A stretch of DNA of 7,030 nt from Opitutaceae bacterium UBA4094. Its GTDB lineage: Bacteria > Verrucomicrobiota > Verrucomicrobiia > Opitutales > Opitutaceae. This document shows positions 1-5,652 of the stretch, piece by piece. The notes beneath the pieces were generated by a model that was given only the letters and a program-made list of their open reading frames with translations, ran no database searches and had not been told where the DNA came from. The position numbers and the translations under genes are program-made. How positions within the stretch are numbered: position 1 is the stretch's first letter; each line of letters starts with the position of its first letter. The stretch covers positions 1,092 to 8,121 of the forward strand of contig DFYA01000072.1 of assembly GCA_002382525.1 (NCBI GenBank), in the 5' to 3' direction.

Positions 1-1056
1 GGCGCGGCGTATCTGGGGTGGGCGGAAGGGCTCGACGGCGCGATGCGGTGGTTGTGCGCGGGCGTGTTGTTGGGTGGATTTTTGCAGATGGCGGTGCCGG
101 CGGGGGCATTGATGCGCGAAGGGTGGCGTCCGCGGTTCGATCTCGGCGCGGGGGACGCGTTGCGCGGCATCGTGCGGTTGATGGTGCCGACGCTGTTTGG
201 CTCGGCGATTTATCTGGTGAACATGGCGGTGTCACGACTGGTGGGGCTCTCGCTGAACGACGCGGCGGCGACCGTGCTGAACTTGGCCACGCGATTGATG
301 GAATTGCCCATCGGAGTGTTCGCGGTGGCGGTGTCGACGGTGGTGTTCCCGTTGATCGCGAAGTATGCGGCGCAGGGCGATCACGCGAACCTCGTCACCT
401 CGTATCGCAAGGGCATGCGGCTGATTCTCGTGATCAACACACCGGCGGCGGTGGGCTTGGCGGTGCTGGCGGAACCGATCATCCGGTTGTTGTTTCAGCG
501 CGGCGCGTTCACCGCTGAGGACACGCAAATGATGGTGCCGATCTTGGCGGTGTTTGCGTTGGGGCTGCCGTTTTTTTCGTTCGTGAATCTGGTGCTGAGG
601 GCGTTCTACGCGCAGAAGGACACATCGACTCCGGTGCGCGCGGCGTTTCTTAGCTTCGTGGTGAATCTCGGGTTGAGCCTGGCGTTGATGGGACCGCTCT
701 CGACGGTGGGGTTGGCGCTCGCGAGCAACGTGGCCGTGGTGGTGCAGGCGTGGTATTTGCAACTGCACTTGGCGCGCAAGTCGCCCGGCATGGCGTTTCG
801 TCATCTGTTGGGCGACACCGCCAAGGTCGTGCTGGCGAGCGTGCTGATGGGCGTCGTGGTGGTGGCGGGTTGGCGGTGCCGTGCGTTTGCGCCCGAGGGC
901 GCGGTGGTGGACGCGTTGGTCTTGGCGGTGGTGATCGGCGGTGGAGTGGTCGTTTACGCGGGCCTCGCGTGGGTATTCAAAATTCAAGGACGCGACGACC
1001 TCGTGGCGTTGTTGCGGCGGCGTTTTGGCGGCGCGGCGACCGCGACGAAGGGATGA
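1..1056 (+). CDS. murJ: MurJ lipid II flippase, 3' portion (5' end outside the window)
   Basis: MurJ (MviN family, MOP superfamily) moves the peptidoglycan precursor lipid II across the inner membrane. The reading frame is open from base 1, so the 351 residues seen are the C-terminal part; the first in-frame ATG, at base 43, lies inside the protein and is not the start. I count about nine hydrophobic segments, which fits helices 6-14 of the 14-helix family fold. Recognisable family signatures are RLMELPIGVFAVAVST (from residue 98), FQRGAFTAEDT (loop after the ninth helix) and RAFYAQKDTSTPVR (from residue 200). The stop is TGA at 1054-1056. The next gene starts 7 bp later on the same strand, so the two are probably co-transcribed. 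Codon use is strongly G-ending (GTG, GCG), as in the following genes. The family call is firm; only the N-terminal part is missing. Confidence 0.95.
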   Translation, partial: GAAYLGWAEGLDGAMRWLCAGVLLGGFLQMAVPAGALMREGWRPRFDLGAGDALRGIVRLMVPTLFGSAIYLVNMAVSRLVGLSLNDAAATVLNLATRLMELPIGVFAVAVSTVVFPLIAKYAAQGDHANLVTSYRKGMRLILVINTPAAVGLAVLAEPIIRLLFQRGAFTAEDTQMMVPILAVFALGLPFFSFVNLVLRAFYAQKDTSTPVRAAFLSFVVNLGLSLALMGPLSTVGLALASNVAVVVQAWYLQLHLARKSPGMAFRHLLGDTAKVVLASVLMGVVVVAGWRCRAFAPEGAVVDALVLAVVIGGGVVVYAGLAWVFKIQGRDDLVALLRRRFGGAATATKG

Positions 1057-1063
1057 GCCCGCG

Positions 1064-2035
1064 ATGAAGATCAAGTTCGACTGGTTCCTCATCGGGATGG
1101 CGGTGGCGGTGGGGCTCGCGTGGCTGTTTCCGCGTCCGGGGGCGCCGGGCGGTTGGTTGCAGCCGGAGGTAATCAACAAAATCGGTGTGGCACTGATTTT
1201 CTTTTTCAACGGCCTGTCGTTGTCGTTTGCGGCGATGAAGGCCGGGGCGATGCGCTGGCCGGTGCATGTGATGGTGCAGACGACGACGTTCGTGATTTTC
1301 CCACTGGCGGGCTTGGTGATGATGCTGACGCCCGAGCGCTGGATGGCGCCGGAGTTGGCGATCGGCTTTTTTTATCTGTGCGCGGTGCCCTCGACGGTGT
1401 CGTCGTCAGTCGTAATGACGGCCGCGGCGCGCGGGAACGTGCCGGTGGCGGTGTTCAACGCGACGCTGTCGAGCGTGATCGGGATTTTTGCCACGCCGAT
1501 GTTGATCGGTTGGCGGCTGCACACGAGCGGAGGCGAACTGCCGCTCGGCGGGGTGATCCTCGACTTGGTGCTGTGGCTGTTGTTGCCCTTGGTGCTTGGG
1601 CAGGCGTTGCGCCCGTGGCTGAATGAGTGGGCCTTCAACAACAAAAAGCTGATCAACCGCGTGGATCGCGGAACGATCCTCTTCATCATTTACACATCAT
1701 TTTGCGAATCGATCATGCACGGCGTGTGGTCGGGAAAAAGCGGCTCCGTGATCACGGCGGTGCTCGGGTCGGCGGCGTTGTTCTGCGTGGTTTTTGGGTT
1801 TACGACCGGTGTGTCCAAAGCCGCCGGGTTCAACGAAGGTGATCGCATCGCGGCGATTTTTTGTGGTTCGAAAAAATCCATCGCGGCGGGCGTGCCGATG
1901 GCCCAACTGATCTTTGCAGGTGATCCGCGTCTCGGTCTCATCCTGCTGCCTCTGATGCTTTATCATCCGCTGCAATTGGTGATCTGCGGCGTGCTTGCAG
2001 GACGATGGGGACGGCGCCCCGGCGGCGCGTCATGA
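1064..2035 (+). CDS. SLC10A7/YfeH-type transporter (bile acid:sodium symporter superfamily)
   Basis: This 323-residue protein is an integral inner-membrane transporter of the SBF-like group, which includes E. coli YfeH and animal SLC10A7. The substrate is unknown, and bile acid is not implied. The sequence is hydrophobic throughout, with about ten membrane segments. It carries the group's signatures: CAVPSTVSSSVVMTAAARGN at residues 106-125, GSKKSIAAGVP starting at 268, and LPLMLYHPLQL near the C-terminus. The first and second resemble the crossover motifs that bind sodium in this superfamily, so sodium coupling is likely but unproven. The frame is open to base 941, inside murJ. I chose ATG 1064 because the protein then begins at a typical family N-terminus (MKIKFDWFLIG), with a full-length core and a 7-bp gap after murJ. 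GGGATGAG about 5-10 bases upstream is a weak ribosome-binding candidate. Confidence 0.9.
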   Translation: MKIKFDWFLIGMAVAVGLAWLFPRPGAPGGWLQPEVINKIGVALIFFFNGLSLSFAAMKAGAMRWPVHVMVQTTTFVIFPLAGLVMMLTPERWMAPELAIGFFYLCAVPSTVSSSVVMTAAARGNVPVAVFNATLSSVIGIFATPMLIGWRLHTSGGELPLGGVILDLVLWLLLPLVLGQALRPWLNEWAFNNKKLINRVDRGTILFIIYTSFCESIMHGVWSGKSGSVITAVLGSAALFCVVFGFTTGVSKAAGFNEGDRIAAIFCGSKKSIAAGVPMAQLIFAGDPRLGLILLPLMLYHPLQLVICGVLAGRWGRRPGGAS

Positions 2036-2077
2036 GAGACGGCTTGATCTTGGAATGTGCGTGAGCAAGTTGCCCGC

Positions 2078-2692
2078 ATGGGCAGAACCAGTGATGCCAG
2101 CGAACGCCTGATGACCGCCGCCCTCGACCTGATGTGGGAAGAGAGCTACGGCGCGGTCTCGATCGACGACATCTGCCAGCGCGCGAAGGTGAAGAAGGGC
2201 AGTTTCTATTATTTTTTCCCGTCGAAATCGGATCTGGCGGTGGCGGCGTTGGAGCGTAGCTCGCAGGCCCAGAAGACGGTTTGGGACGATCAATTTTCTA
2301 CCGCCAGACCGCCGCTTGAACGCATGCGCGCGCGGTGCGATTACACCTATCGGAAGCAGGCGGACATCAAGGCGCGCACGGGCAAGGTGCTCGGTTGTCC
2401 GTTGTGCTCGGTGGGGTCGGAGATCTGCAATCAGGACGAGCGTATTCGTTTAAAAATACAGCAGATCCTGGCCCGCAACTCCAAGTATTGGGAGTCGGCG
2501 ATTCGCGACGCGCAGATCGCCGGGCTGATCGGCGCGGGCGATCCAGCGGCCAAAGCCCGGTGCGTGCTCGCTTATTATGAGGGCATGATCACGCAGGCTC
2601 GGATTCACAACGACGCGGAGATGCTTCGCGACTTGGGAGATCAGGTGCTCGCGCACCTGCATGCCAAATGTCCGGAGGCACAGGTGGCTTGA
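2078..2692 (+). CDS. TetR/AcrR-family regulator, NemR-like
   Basis: This is a 204-residue one-component DNA-binding repressor. Residues 1-55 form the TetR helix-turn-helix: ERLMTAALDLMWEESYGAVS, then DDICQRAKVKKGSFYYFFPSK, where the recognition helix and the F-Y-Y-F-F-x-S-K signature are clear. The rest is a helical ligand and dimer domain with KVLGCPLCSVGSEICNQDE at residues 103-121. Cysteines are at 33, 87, 107, 110, 117, 162 and 198. In E. coli NemR, Cys106 is the redox-sensing residue; Cys107 here is at nearly the same position in a similar context, but without an alignment the equivalence is inference. The next gene is a NemA-class flavoprotein, the same order as nemR-nemA. The frame also allows GTG 2057, seven codons earlier; I prefer ATG 2078 because MGRTSDASERL is a usual TetR N-terminus. 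Neither start has a good Shine-Dalgarno. The family is sure; the NemR function is likely. Confidence 0.9.
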   Translation: MGRTSDASERLMTAALDLMWEESYGAVSIDDICQRAKVKKGSFYYFFPSKSDLAVAALERSSQAQKTVWDDQFSTARPPLERMRARCDYTYRKQADIKARTGKVLGCPLCSVGSEICNQDERIRLKIQQILARNSKYWESAIRDAQIAGLIGAGDPAAKARCVLAYYEGMITQARIHNDAEMLRDLGDQVLAHLHAKCPEAQVA

Positions 2693-2781
2693 GGGTGAGG
2701 CGGGTGAGCGCGTGAACGTTCTCGTGCGCAAATCGTGGGCGGCGACTTGTTGGCGGGGCGAATTGGATTAGCATCGGCGCC
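2693..2781. promoter_or_regulatory. Spacer before the flavoprotein gene with an imperfect inverted repeat and a weak promoter
   Basis: This 89-bp spacer separates the TetR-type regulator from the flavoprotein. At 2708-2729 there is an imperfect inverted repeat (eight pairs, two of them G-T, around a six-base centre) that contains the perfect palindrome GAACGTTC at 2714-2721. This could be an operator or a small hairpin; there is no T-run, so it is not a good terminator. A weak sigma-70-like pair lies downstream: TTGTTG at 2747-2752 and TAGCAT at 2769-2774, 16 bp apart. That would start RNA at or next to ATG 2782, giving a leaderless message, which fits the absence of a Shine-Dalgarno there. 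All of this comes from inspection by eye and remains tentative. Confidence 0.3.
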
Positions 2782-3843
2782 ATGTCCTTGCTTCATACAC
2801 CGCTTCGGGCCGGCGCCTTTCAACTTCCCAATCGTGTCGTCATGGCTCCGCTGACGCGTTGCCGTGCGGGTGCTGGGCGCGTGCCGACCGCCTTGATGGC
2901 GGAGTATTATCGGCAGCGGGCCGGAGCGGGACTGATTCTAGCCGAAGCGACGGCGGTGAATCCAATGGGTATCGGTTATCCGGATACGCCGGGAATTTGG
3001 TCTCGCGAACAGGTCGAGGGTTGGAGGTTGGTCACGCGTGCCGTGCACGAGGCCGGTGGGCGGATCGTGCTGCAACTCTGGCATGTCGGCCGCATCTCGC
3101 ATCCCGTATATCTGAATGGCGCGGCCCCCGTCGCTCCAAGCGCGGTCGCGGCGTCGGGGCACGTGAGTCAGTTGCGTCCGCACGCGCCGTATCCGGTGCC
3201 GCGGGCGTTGGAGCGGGCGGAGATCCCCGACGTGGTCGAGGCCTATCGGCGCGGCGCGCAACTCGCGCAGGAGGCGGGTTTCGACGGTGTAGAGTTGCAC
3301 GGCGCCAACGGGTATTTGCTCGACCAGTTTTTGCAGGACGGGACGAATCAACGGACGGACGAATACGGCGGTTCGGTGGAGAATCGCGCGCGCTTGATTC
3401 TGGAGACGGTGGATGCGGCCGTGAGCGTGTGGGGTGCGGATCGGGTCGGGTTGCATCTGGCGCCGCGTGGCGATGCCCACGACATGAAGGACTCTGATCC
3501 GGCGAAGACATTTGGTTATGTGGCGCGCGAAGCAGGTCGGCGCGGGCTGGCGTTTTTGTGTGTTCGCGAAGGCATGGAGGAACCGCGACTCGGGCCGGCG
3601 CTGAAGGCGGCCTTTGGCGGTGTATATATCGCCAATCAAGCATTCACGGCGGAGGCCGCTGAAGCGGAGATCGCTGCGGGGAATGCGGACGCGGTGGCGT
3701 GGGGAAAGCTCTTTATCGCCAATCCGGATTTGCCGGAGCGTTTCCGCGTGGGCGTGGAGTTGAACGAGCCGAACGACGCCACGTTTTACGTAGGTGGGGA
3801 GGCCGGCTACACGGATTATCCCGCGATGAGCACCGGCGGGTGA
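2782..3843 (+). CDS. nemA: Old Yellow Enzyme-family FMN oxidoreductase (NemA-like alkene/N-ethylmaleimide reductase)
   Basis: This 353-residue cytoplasmic flavoprotein should reduce activated C=C bonds (enones, maleimides) with NAD(P)H through FMN in a TIM barrel. Family marks in order: NRVVMAPLTRCRA at 17-29, with Thr25 at the FMN-contact position; QLWHVGR at 98-104; HGANGYLLDQF at 173-183, giving His173/Asn176 as the substrate-binding pair and Tyr178 as the likely proton donor (OYE1 His191/Asn194/Tyr196); NQRTDEYGGSVENR at 189-202; and a NemA-like ending in EAGYTDYPA. Two flavin-site positions differ from E. coli NemA: His225 in GLHLAP, where NemA has Arg (GIRVSP), and Lys309 in WGKLFIANPDL, where Arg is usual. 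The His/Asn pair is OYE1-like, whereas NemA has His/His. ATG 2782 gives a standard N-terminus. The gene follows the NemR-like regulator and converges on rluE. The symbol reflects class and context; the true substrate is unknown. Confidence 0.92.
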   Translation: MSLLHTPLRAGAFQLPNRVVMAPLTRCRAGAGRVPTALMAEYYRQRAGAGLILAEATAVNPMGIGYPDTPGIWSREQVEGWRLVTRAVHEAGGRIVLQLWHVGRISHPVYLNGAAPVAPSAVAASGHVSQLRPHAPYPVPRALERAEIPDVVEAYRRGAQLAQEAGFDGVELHGANGYLLDQFLQDGTNQRTDEYGGSVENRARLILETVDAAVSVWGADRVGLHLAPRGDAHDMKDSDPAKTFGYVAREAGRRGLAFLCVREGMEEPRLGPALKAAFGGVYIANQAFTAEAAEAEIAAGNADAVAWGKLFIANPDLPERFRVGVELNEPNDATFYVGGEAGYTDYPAMSTGG

Positions 3844-3859
3844 TCGCGTGCGGCGATCA
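3841..3859. terminator. Candidate hairpin between convergent genes
   Basis: TGATCGC and GCGATCA form a perfect 7-bp stem with the loop GTGCG. The hairpin begins on the stop codon of the flavoprotein gene and ends 4 bp short of the rluE stop, filling almost all of the 20-bp convergent gap. The position suits a bidirectional terminator, but neither side has a T-run, so intrinsic termination would be weak. Confidence 0.35.
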
Positions 3860-3863
3860 AGGA

Positions 3864-4448
3864 TCAGGCCAGGACGGCGGCGCGTTCGGCGGGGGTGAGT
3901 TCCCGCCATGCGCCGGCAGGGAGATCGGCCAGCGGAAGGTTGCCCACACGCGCACGAACGAGCCGCAATGTGGGGTGGCCGACGGCGGCGGTCATCCGGC
4001 GCACCTGGCGGTTTTTGCCCTCGATCAATTCGATGGCGAGCCACGCGTCAGGCACGGTTTTGCGAGCGCGAATCGGGGGATTGCGTGGCGGCAACGCAGG
4101 CGGCGGATCAAGCCGGCGGGCGAGGGCGGGCAACGTGGTGTAGTCGCCAATCTTTACGCCGCGTGCGAGACGTTGCAGCGCGGTCGTGTCGGGGATGCCC
4201 TCGACTTGCACCCAATATTCACGGCGGTGGGCGTTTTTCGGATCGAGCAGGCGGGAGTTGAGCCCCGCCTCGTCGCTTAAGAGGAGCAGACCCTCGGAGT
4301 CGGCGTCGAGCCGACCGAGAGCATAGACGTTTTTCGGGAGGCGAAAATCCGCGAGCGTGCGCCATGCGGAACCGGGTTCCGGGGTGAATTGCGAGAGCAC
4401 TCCATAAGGCTTGTGAAACGCGAGCAGCACCACGCGAACTAAACACAT
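3864..4448 (-). CDS. rluE: 23S rRNA pseudouridine synthase, RluE-type
   Basis: This 194-residue enzyme belongs to the RsuA/RluB/RluE family, which isomerises uridine to pseudouridine in rRNA; E. coli RluE modifies U2457 of 23S rRNA. The protein begins almost directly with the catalytic domain (AFHKPYGVLSQFT, residues 10-22) and has no N-terminal S4 RNA-binding domain, which separates RluE from RsuA, RluB and RluF. The catalytic aspartate is Asp48 in GRLDADSEGLLLLSDE (45-60). Further family marks are GVKIGDYTTLPA (97-108) and EGKNRQVRRMTAAVGHPTLR (143-162). I took ATG at 4448; GTG codons 6 and 7 are alternative starts that would still keep the fold, and no ribosome-binding site decides between them. 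It is the only minus-strand gene here: convergent with the flavoprotein (20 bp) and divergent from the MDR gene (75 bp). RluE is preferred by length and missing S4; another subtype cannot be fully excluded. Confidence 0.88.
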   Translation of the reverse strand: MCLVRVVLLAFHKPYGVLSQFTPEPGSAWRTLADFRLPKNVYALGRLDADSEGLLLLSDEAGLNSRLLDPKNAHRREYWVQVEGIPDTTALQRLARGVKIGDYTTLPALARRLDPPPALPPRNPPIRARKTVPDAWLAIELIEGKNRQVRRMTAAVGHPTLRLVRARVGNLPLADLPAGAWRELTPAERAAVLA

Positions 4449-4523
4449 CGCACGCGCCGAGAAAGGGCGGAATTGATGGAAATTTTTGGCGTCGCAGAAA
4501 ATTTGAGTTTAATTTTCAGACCT
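4449..4523 (+). promoter_or_regulatory. Divergent intergenic region with a candidate promoter for the MDR gene
   Basis: This 75-bp spacer lies between the divergent rluE and MDR genes. Its right half, about 4479-4520, is strikingly AT-rich for this window. TTTAAT at 4508-4513 matches the -10 consensus at five of six positions, and TTGGCG at 4486-4491 is a four-of-six -35 with a 16-bp spacer. Transcription from it would begin just before ATG 4524, implying a leader of a few bases or none; there is no Shine-Dalgarno. I see no convincing promoter for rluE in the left half. Confidence 0.35.
4497..4517. repeat. AT-rich inverted repeat, candidate operator
   Basis: GAAAATT at 4497-4503 and AATTTTC at 4511-4517 are perfect 7-bp inverted arms around a seven-base centre. 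The repeat ends 6 bp before the MDR start codon and covers the candidate -10 element, where a dimeric repressor could block transcription. AT-rich sequence makes such matches easier by chance, so this is a candidate only. Confidence 0.4.
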
Positions 4524-5522
4524 ATGCGCGCCCTTCAACTCACCGCTCTCAATACGCTTTCGATCTCCGAGATGCCCGCCCCCGAACCTGTGGCGGGTGA
4601 AGCCCGAATTCGGCTAAAGGCGGCGGCGCTCAATCACCGGGACGTGTGGATCAAACACGGGCAATATGGCGGCGTGAAGTATCCGGTGCAGCCCGGTTCG
4701 GATGGAGCGGGTGTGGTGGAGAGCGTGGGGCCGGGAGTCGACGCGGCGTGGGTGGGGAGCGAGGTGATCATCAATCCTTCGTTCACGTGGGGGGAACGTG
4801 AGCAGGCGCAGGGGGAGGATTTTACGATCTTGGGGTTGCCTCGGGCCGGCACGTTGGCCGAGGTGATCACGGTGCCGGTGGCGCAACTCGCCGCGAAGCC
4901 GACGCATCTTTCGTGGGCGGGGGCGGCGGCGTTACCGTTGGCGGGCCTGACGGCGTATCGGGCGGTGGTGACTCGCGCGGGATTGAAAACTGGGGAGAAA
5001 ATTTTAATCAGCGGGATCGGCGGCGGGGTGGCGTTGTTCGCGTTGCAGTTTGCCGTCGCGCAAGGCGCGCAGGTGTATGTCACGTCCAGCAGCGACGACA
5101 AAATCGCCAAAGCGATCGAACTCGGAGCAACCGGGGGCTTTAACTATACACATATGGGGTGGGCAAAAACTGCGGCGCACGGGCATGCCGAGCGCCTTTT
5201 CGACGTGATCGTCGATAGCGCGGGTGGAGACGGGTTTGAGGCGTTGCTCGATCTCGCCGCACCCGGCGCGCGGGTGGTGTTTTACGGTGCGACGAAGGGC
5301 AATCCGCCGGTGCTGCCGATGCGAAAGGTTTTTTGGCGGCAGCTGTCGTTATTGGGCACCACCATGGGCAGCCCTACGGACTGGGAAGCGATGCTGGGTT
5401 TCGTGGATGAGCACGGTATCCGGCCGGTGGTGAGCGACGAGTTTCCTCTGGCGAGGGCGGCGCAAGCGTTCACGTTACTGGAACAGAACGGACAGTTTGG
5501 AAAAGTCGTGGTGACGTTTTGA
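4524..5522 (+). CDS. Zinc-independent MDR oxidoreductase (quinone oxidoreductase / YogA-like)
   Basis: This 332-residue soluble enzyme of the medium-chain dehydrogenase/reductase superfamily probably uses NADPH to reduce quinones, enones or similar carbonyls. The GroES-like N-terminal domain (about 1-125) contains ALNHRDVWIKHGQY (35-48) and PGSDGAGVVESVG (57-69). The zinc-dependent members have GHE at the latter site, and the four-cysteine structural-zinc loop is also absent around 85-105, so no zinc is expected. The Rossmann domain follows AALPLAGLTAYRAV (135-148) and has the dinucleotide loop SGIGGGVALFALQFA (163-177). After the next strand, TSSSDDK (187-193) provides Ser/Lys at positions that often favour NADPH. 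The length is normal. TTG 4473 and ATG 4476 are in frame upstream but would add an unusual N-terminal tail through the AT-rich promoter region; ATG 4524 begins MRALQLT as the family does. Its substrate cannot be told from sequence. Confidence 0.9.
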   Translation: MRALQLTALNTLSISEMPAPEPVAGEARIRLKAAALNHRDVWIKHGQYGGVKYPVQPGSDGAGVVESVGPGVDAAWVGSEVIINPSFTWGEREQAQGEDFTILGLPRAGTLAEVITVPVAQLAAKPTHLSWAGAAALPLAGLTAYRAVVTRAGLKTGEKILISGIGGGVALFALQFAVAQGAQVYVTSSSDDKIAKAIELGATGGFNYTHMGWAKTAAHGHAERLFDVIVDSAGGDGFEALLDLAAPGARVVFYGATKGNPPVLPMRKVFWRQLSLLGTTMGSPTDWEAMLGFVDEHGIRPVVSDEFPLARAAQAFTLLEQNGQFGKVVVTF

Positions 5523-5541
5523 AAGCGGCGGGCAACGCTGT

Positions 5542-5558
5542 GTTGTTAACGTAGCAAC
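5542..5558. repeat. Imperfect 17-bp palindrome, candidate operator
   Basis: GTTGTTA, a central ACG and TAGCAAC form seven pairs (one G-T) around three bases. It lies about 95 bp before the permease start and 20 bp after the MDR stop. LacI-family sugar repressors use palindromes of about this size, so it could be an operator for the transporter; as RNA its three-base loop and lack of a T-run make a poor terminator. No regulator gene is in view to support a pairing. Confidence 0.3.
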
Positions 5559-5582
5559 TCTGAATAAAAGGGTCGACGAGGT

Positions 5583-5600
5583 CGGACGCATAGGCGTCTG
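5583..5600 (+). terminator. Weak candidate hairpin after the MDR gene
   Basis: GACGC and GCGTC pair around ATAG, extended by one G-T and one C-G pair to seven in all, and are followed by TTAAATACTT. The position suits termination of the MDR transcript, but the T content after the stem is low. It could equally be a regulatory palindrome. Confidence 0.25.
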
Positions 5601-5652
5601 TTAAATACTTGACGGTTTTTCCGGCGAGTTTACCCCGAATTTTTACCGACCC

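Larger units (their letters stand above)
5523..5652 (+). promoter_or_regulatory. Non-coding region upstream of the sugar-transport genes
   Basis: This 130-bp spacer must hold the end of the MDR transcript and probably the promoter of the permease genes. It contains two short inverted repeats (5542-5558 and 5583-5600, listed separately), a -35-like TTGACG at 5609-5614 without a good -10 at the right distance, and TTTACC repeated directly at 5629-5634 and 5642-5647. No Shine-Dalgarno precedes ATG 5653. I could not assign a start of transcription. Confidence 0.35.

Noticed and set aside
941..1063. Upstream extension of the SLC10A7-type gene into murJ
   Set aside because: The extra 41 residues are Arg-rich and unlike the family N-terminus; ATG 1064 gives a normal protein.
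232..1209. Long open frame of 325 codons on the minus strand opposite murJ
   Set aside because: Its product is rich in Arg, His and Gln with no recognisable fold, as expected for the reverse of a GC-rich membrane-protein gene. The + strand has a clear murJ.
2057..2077. GTG start for the TetR-type regulator
   Set aside because: It is possible, but it adds seven residues before the usual MGRTSDASERL start and has no better ribosome-binding site.
3844..3863. A strong intrinsic terminator between the convergent genes
   Set aside because: A perfect stem exists, but no T-run follows it on either strand, so I list it only as a candidate hairpin.
2938..4044. Open frame of 368 codons on the minus strand opposite the flavoprotein gene
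   Set aside because: The product is Arg/Pro/His-rich and low in complexity, and it overlaps the flavoprotein and rluE, both of which have full family signatures.
4473..4523. Upstream starts for the MDR gene (TTG 4473, ATG 4476)
   Set aside because: They would translate the AT-rich promoter-like island and its inverted repeat; MDR proteins normally begin as at ATG 4524.
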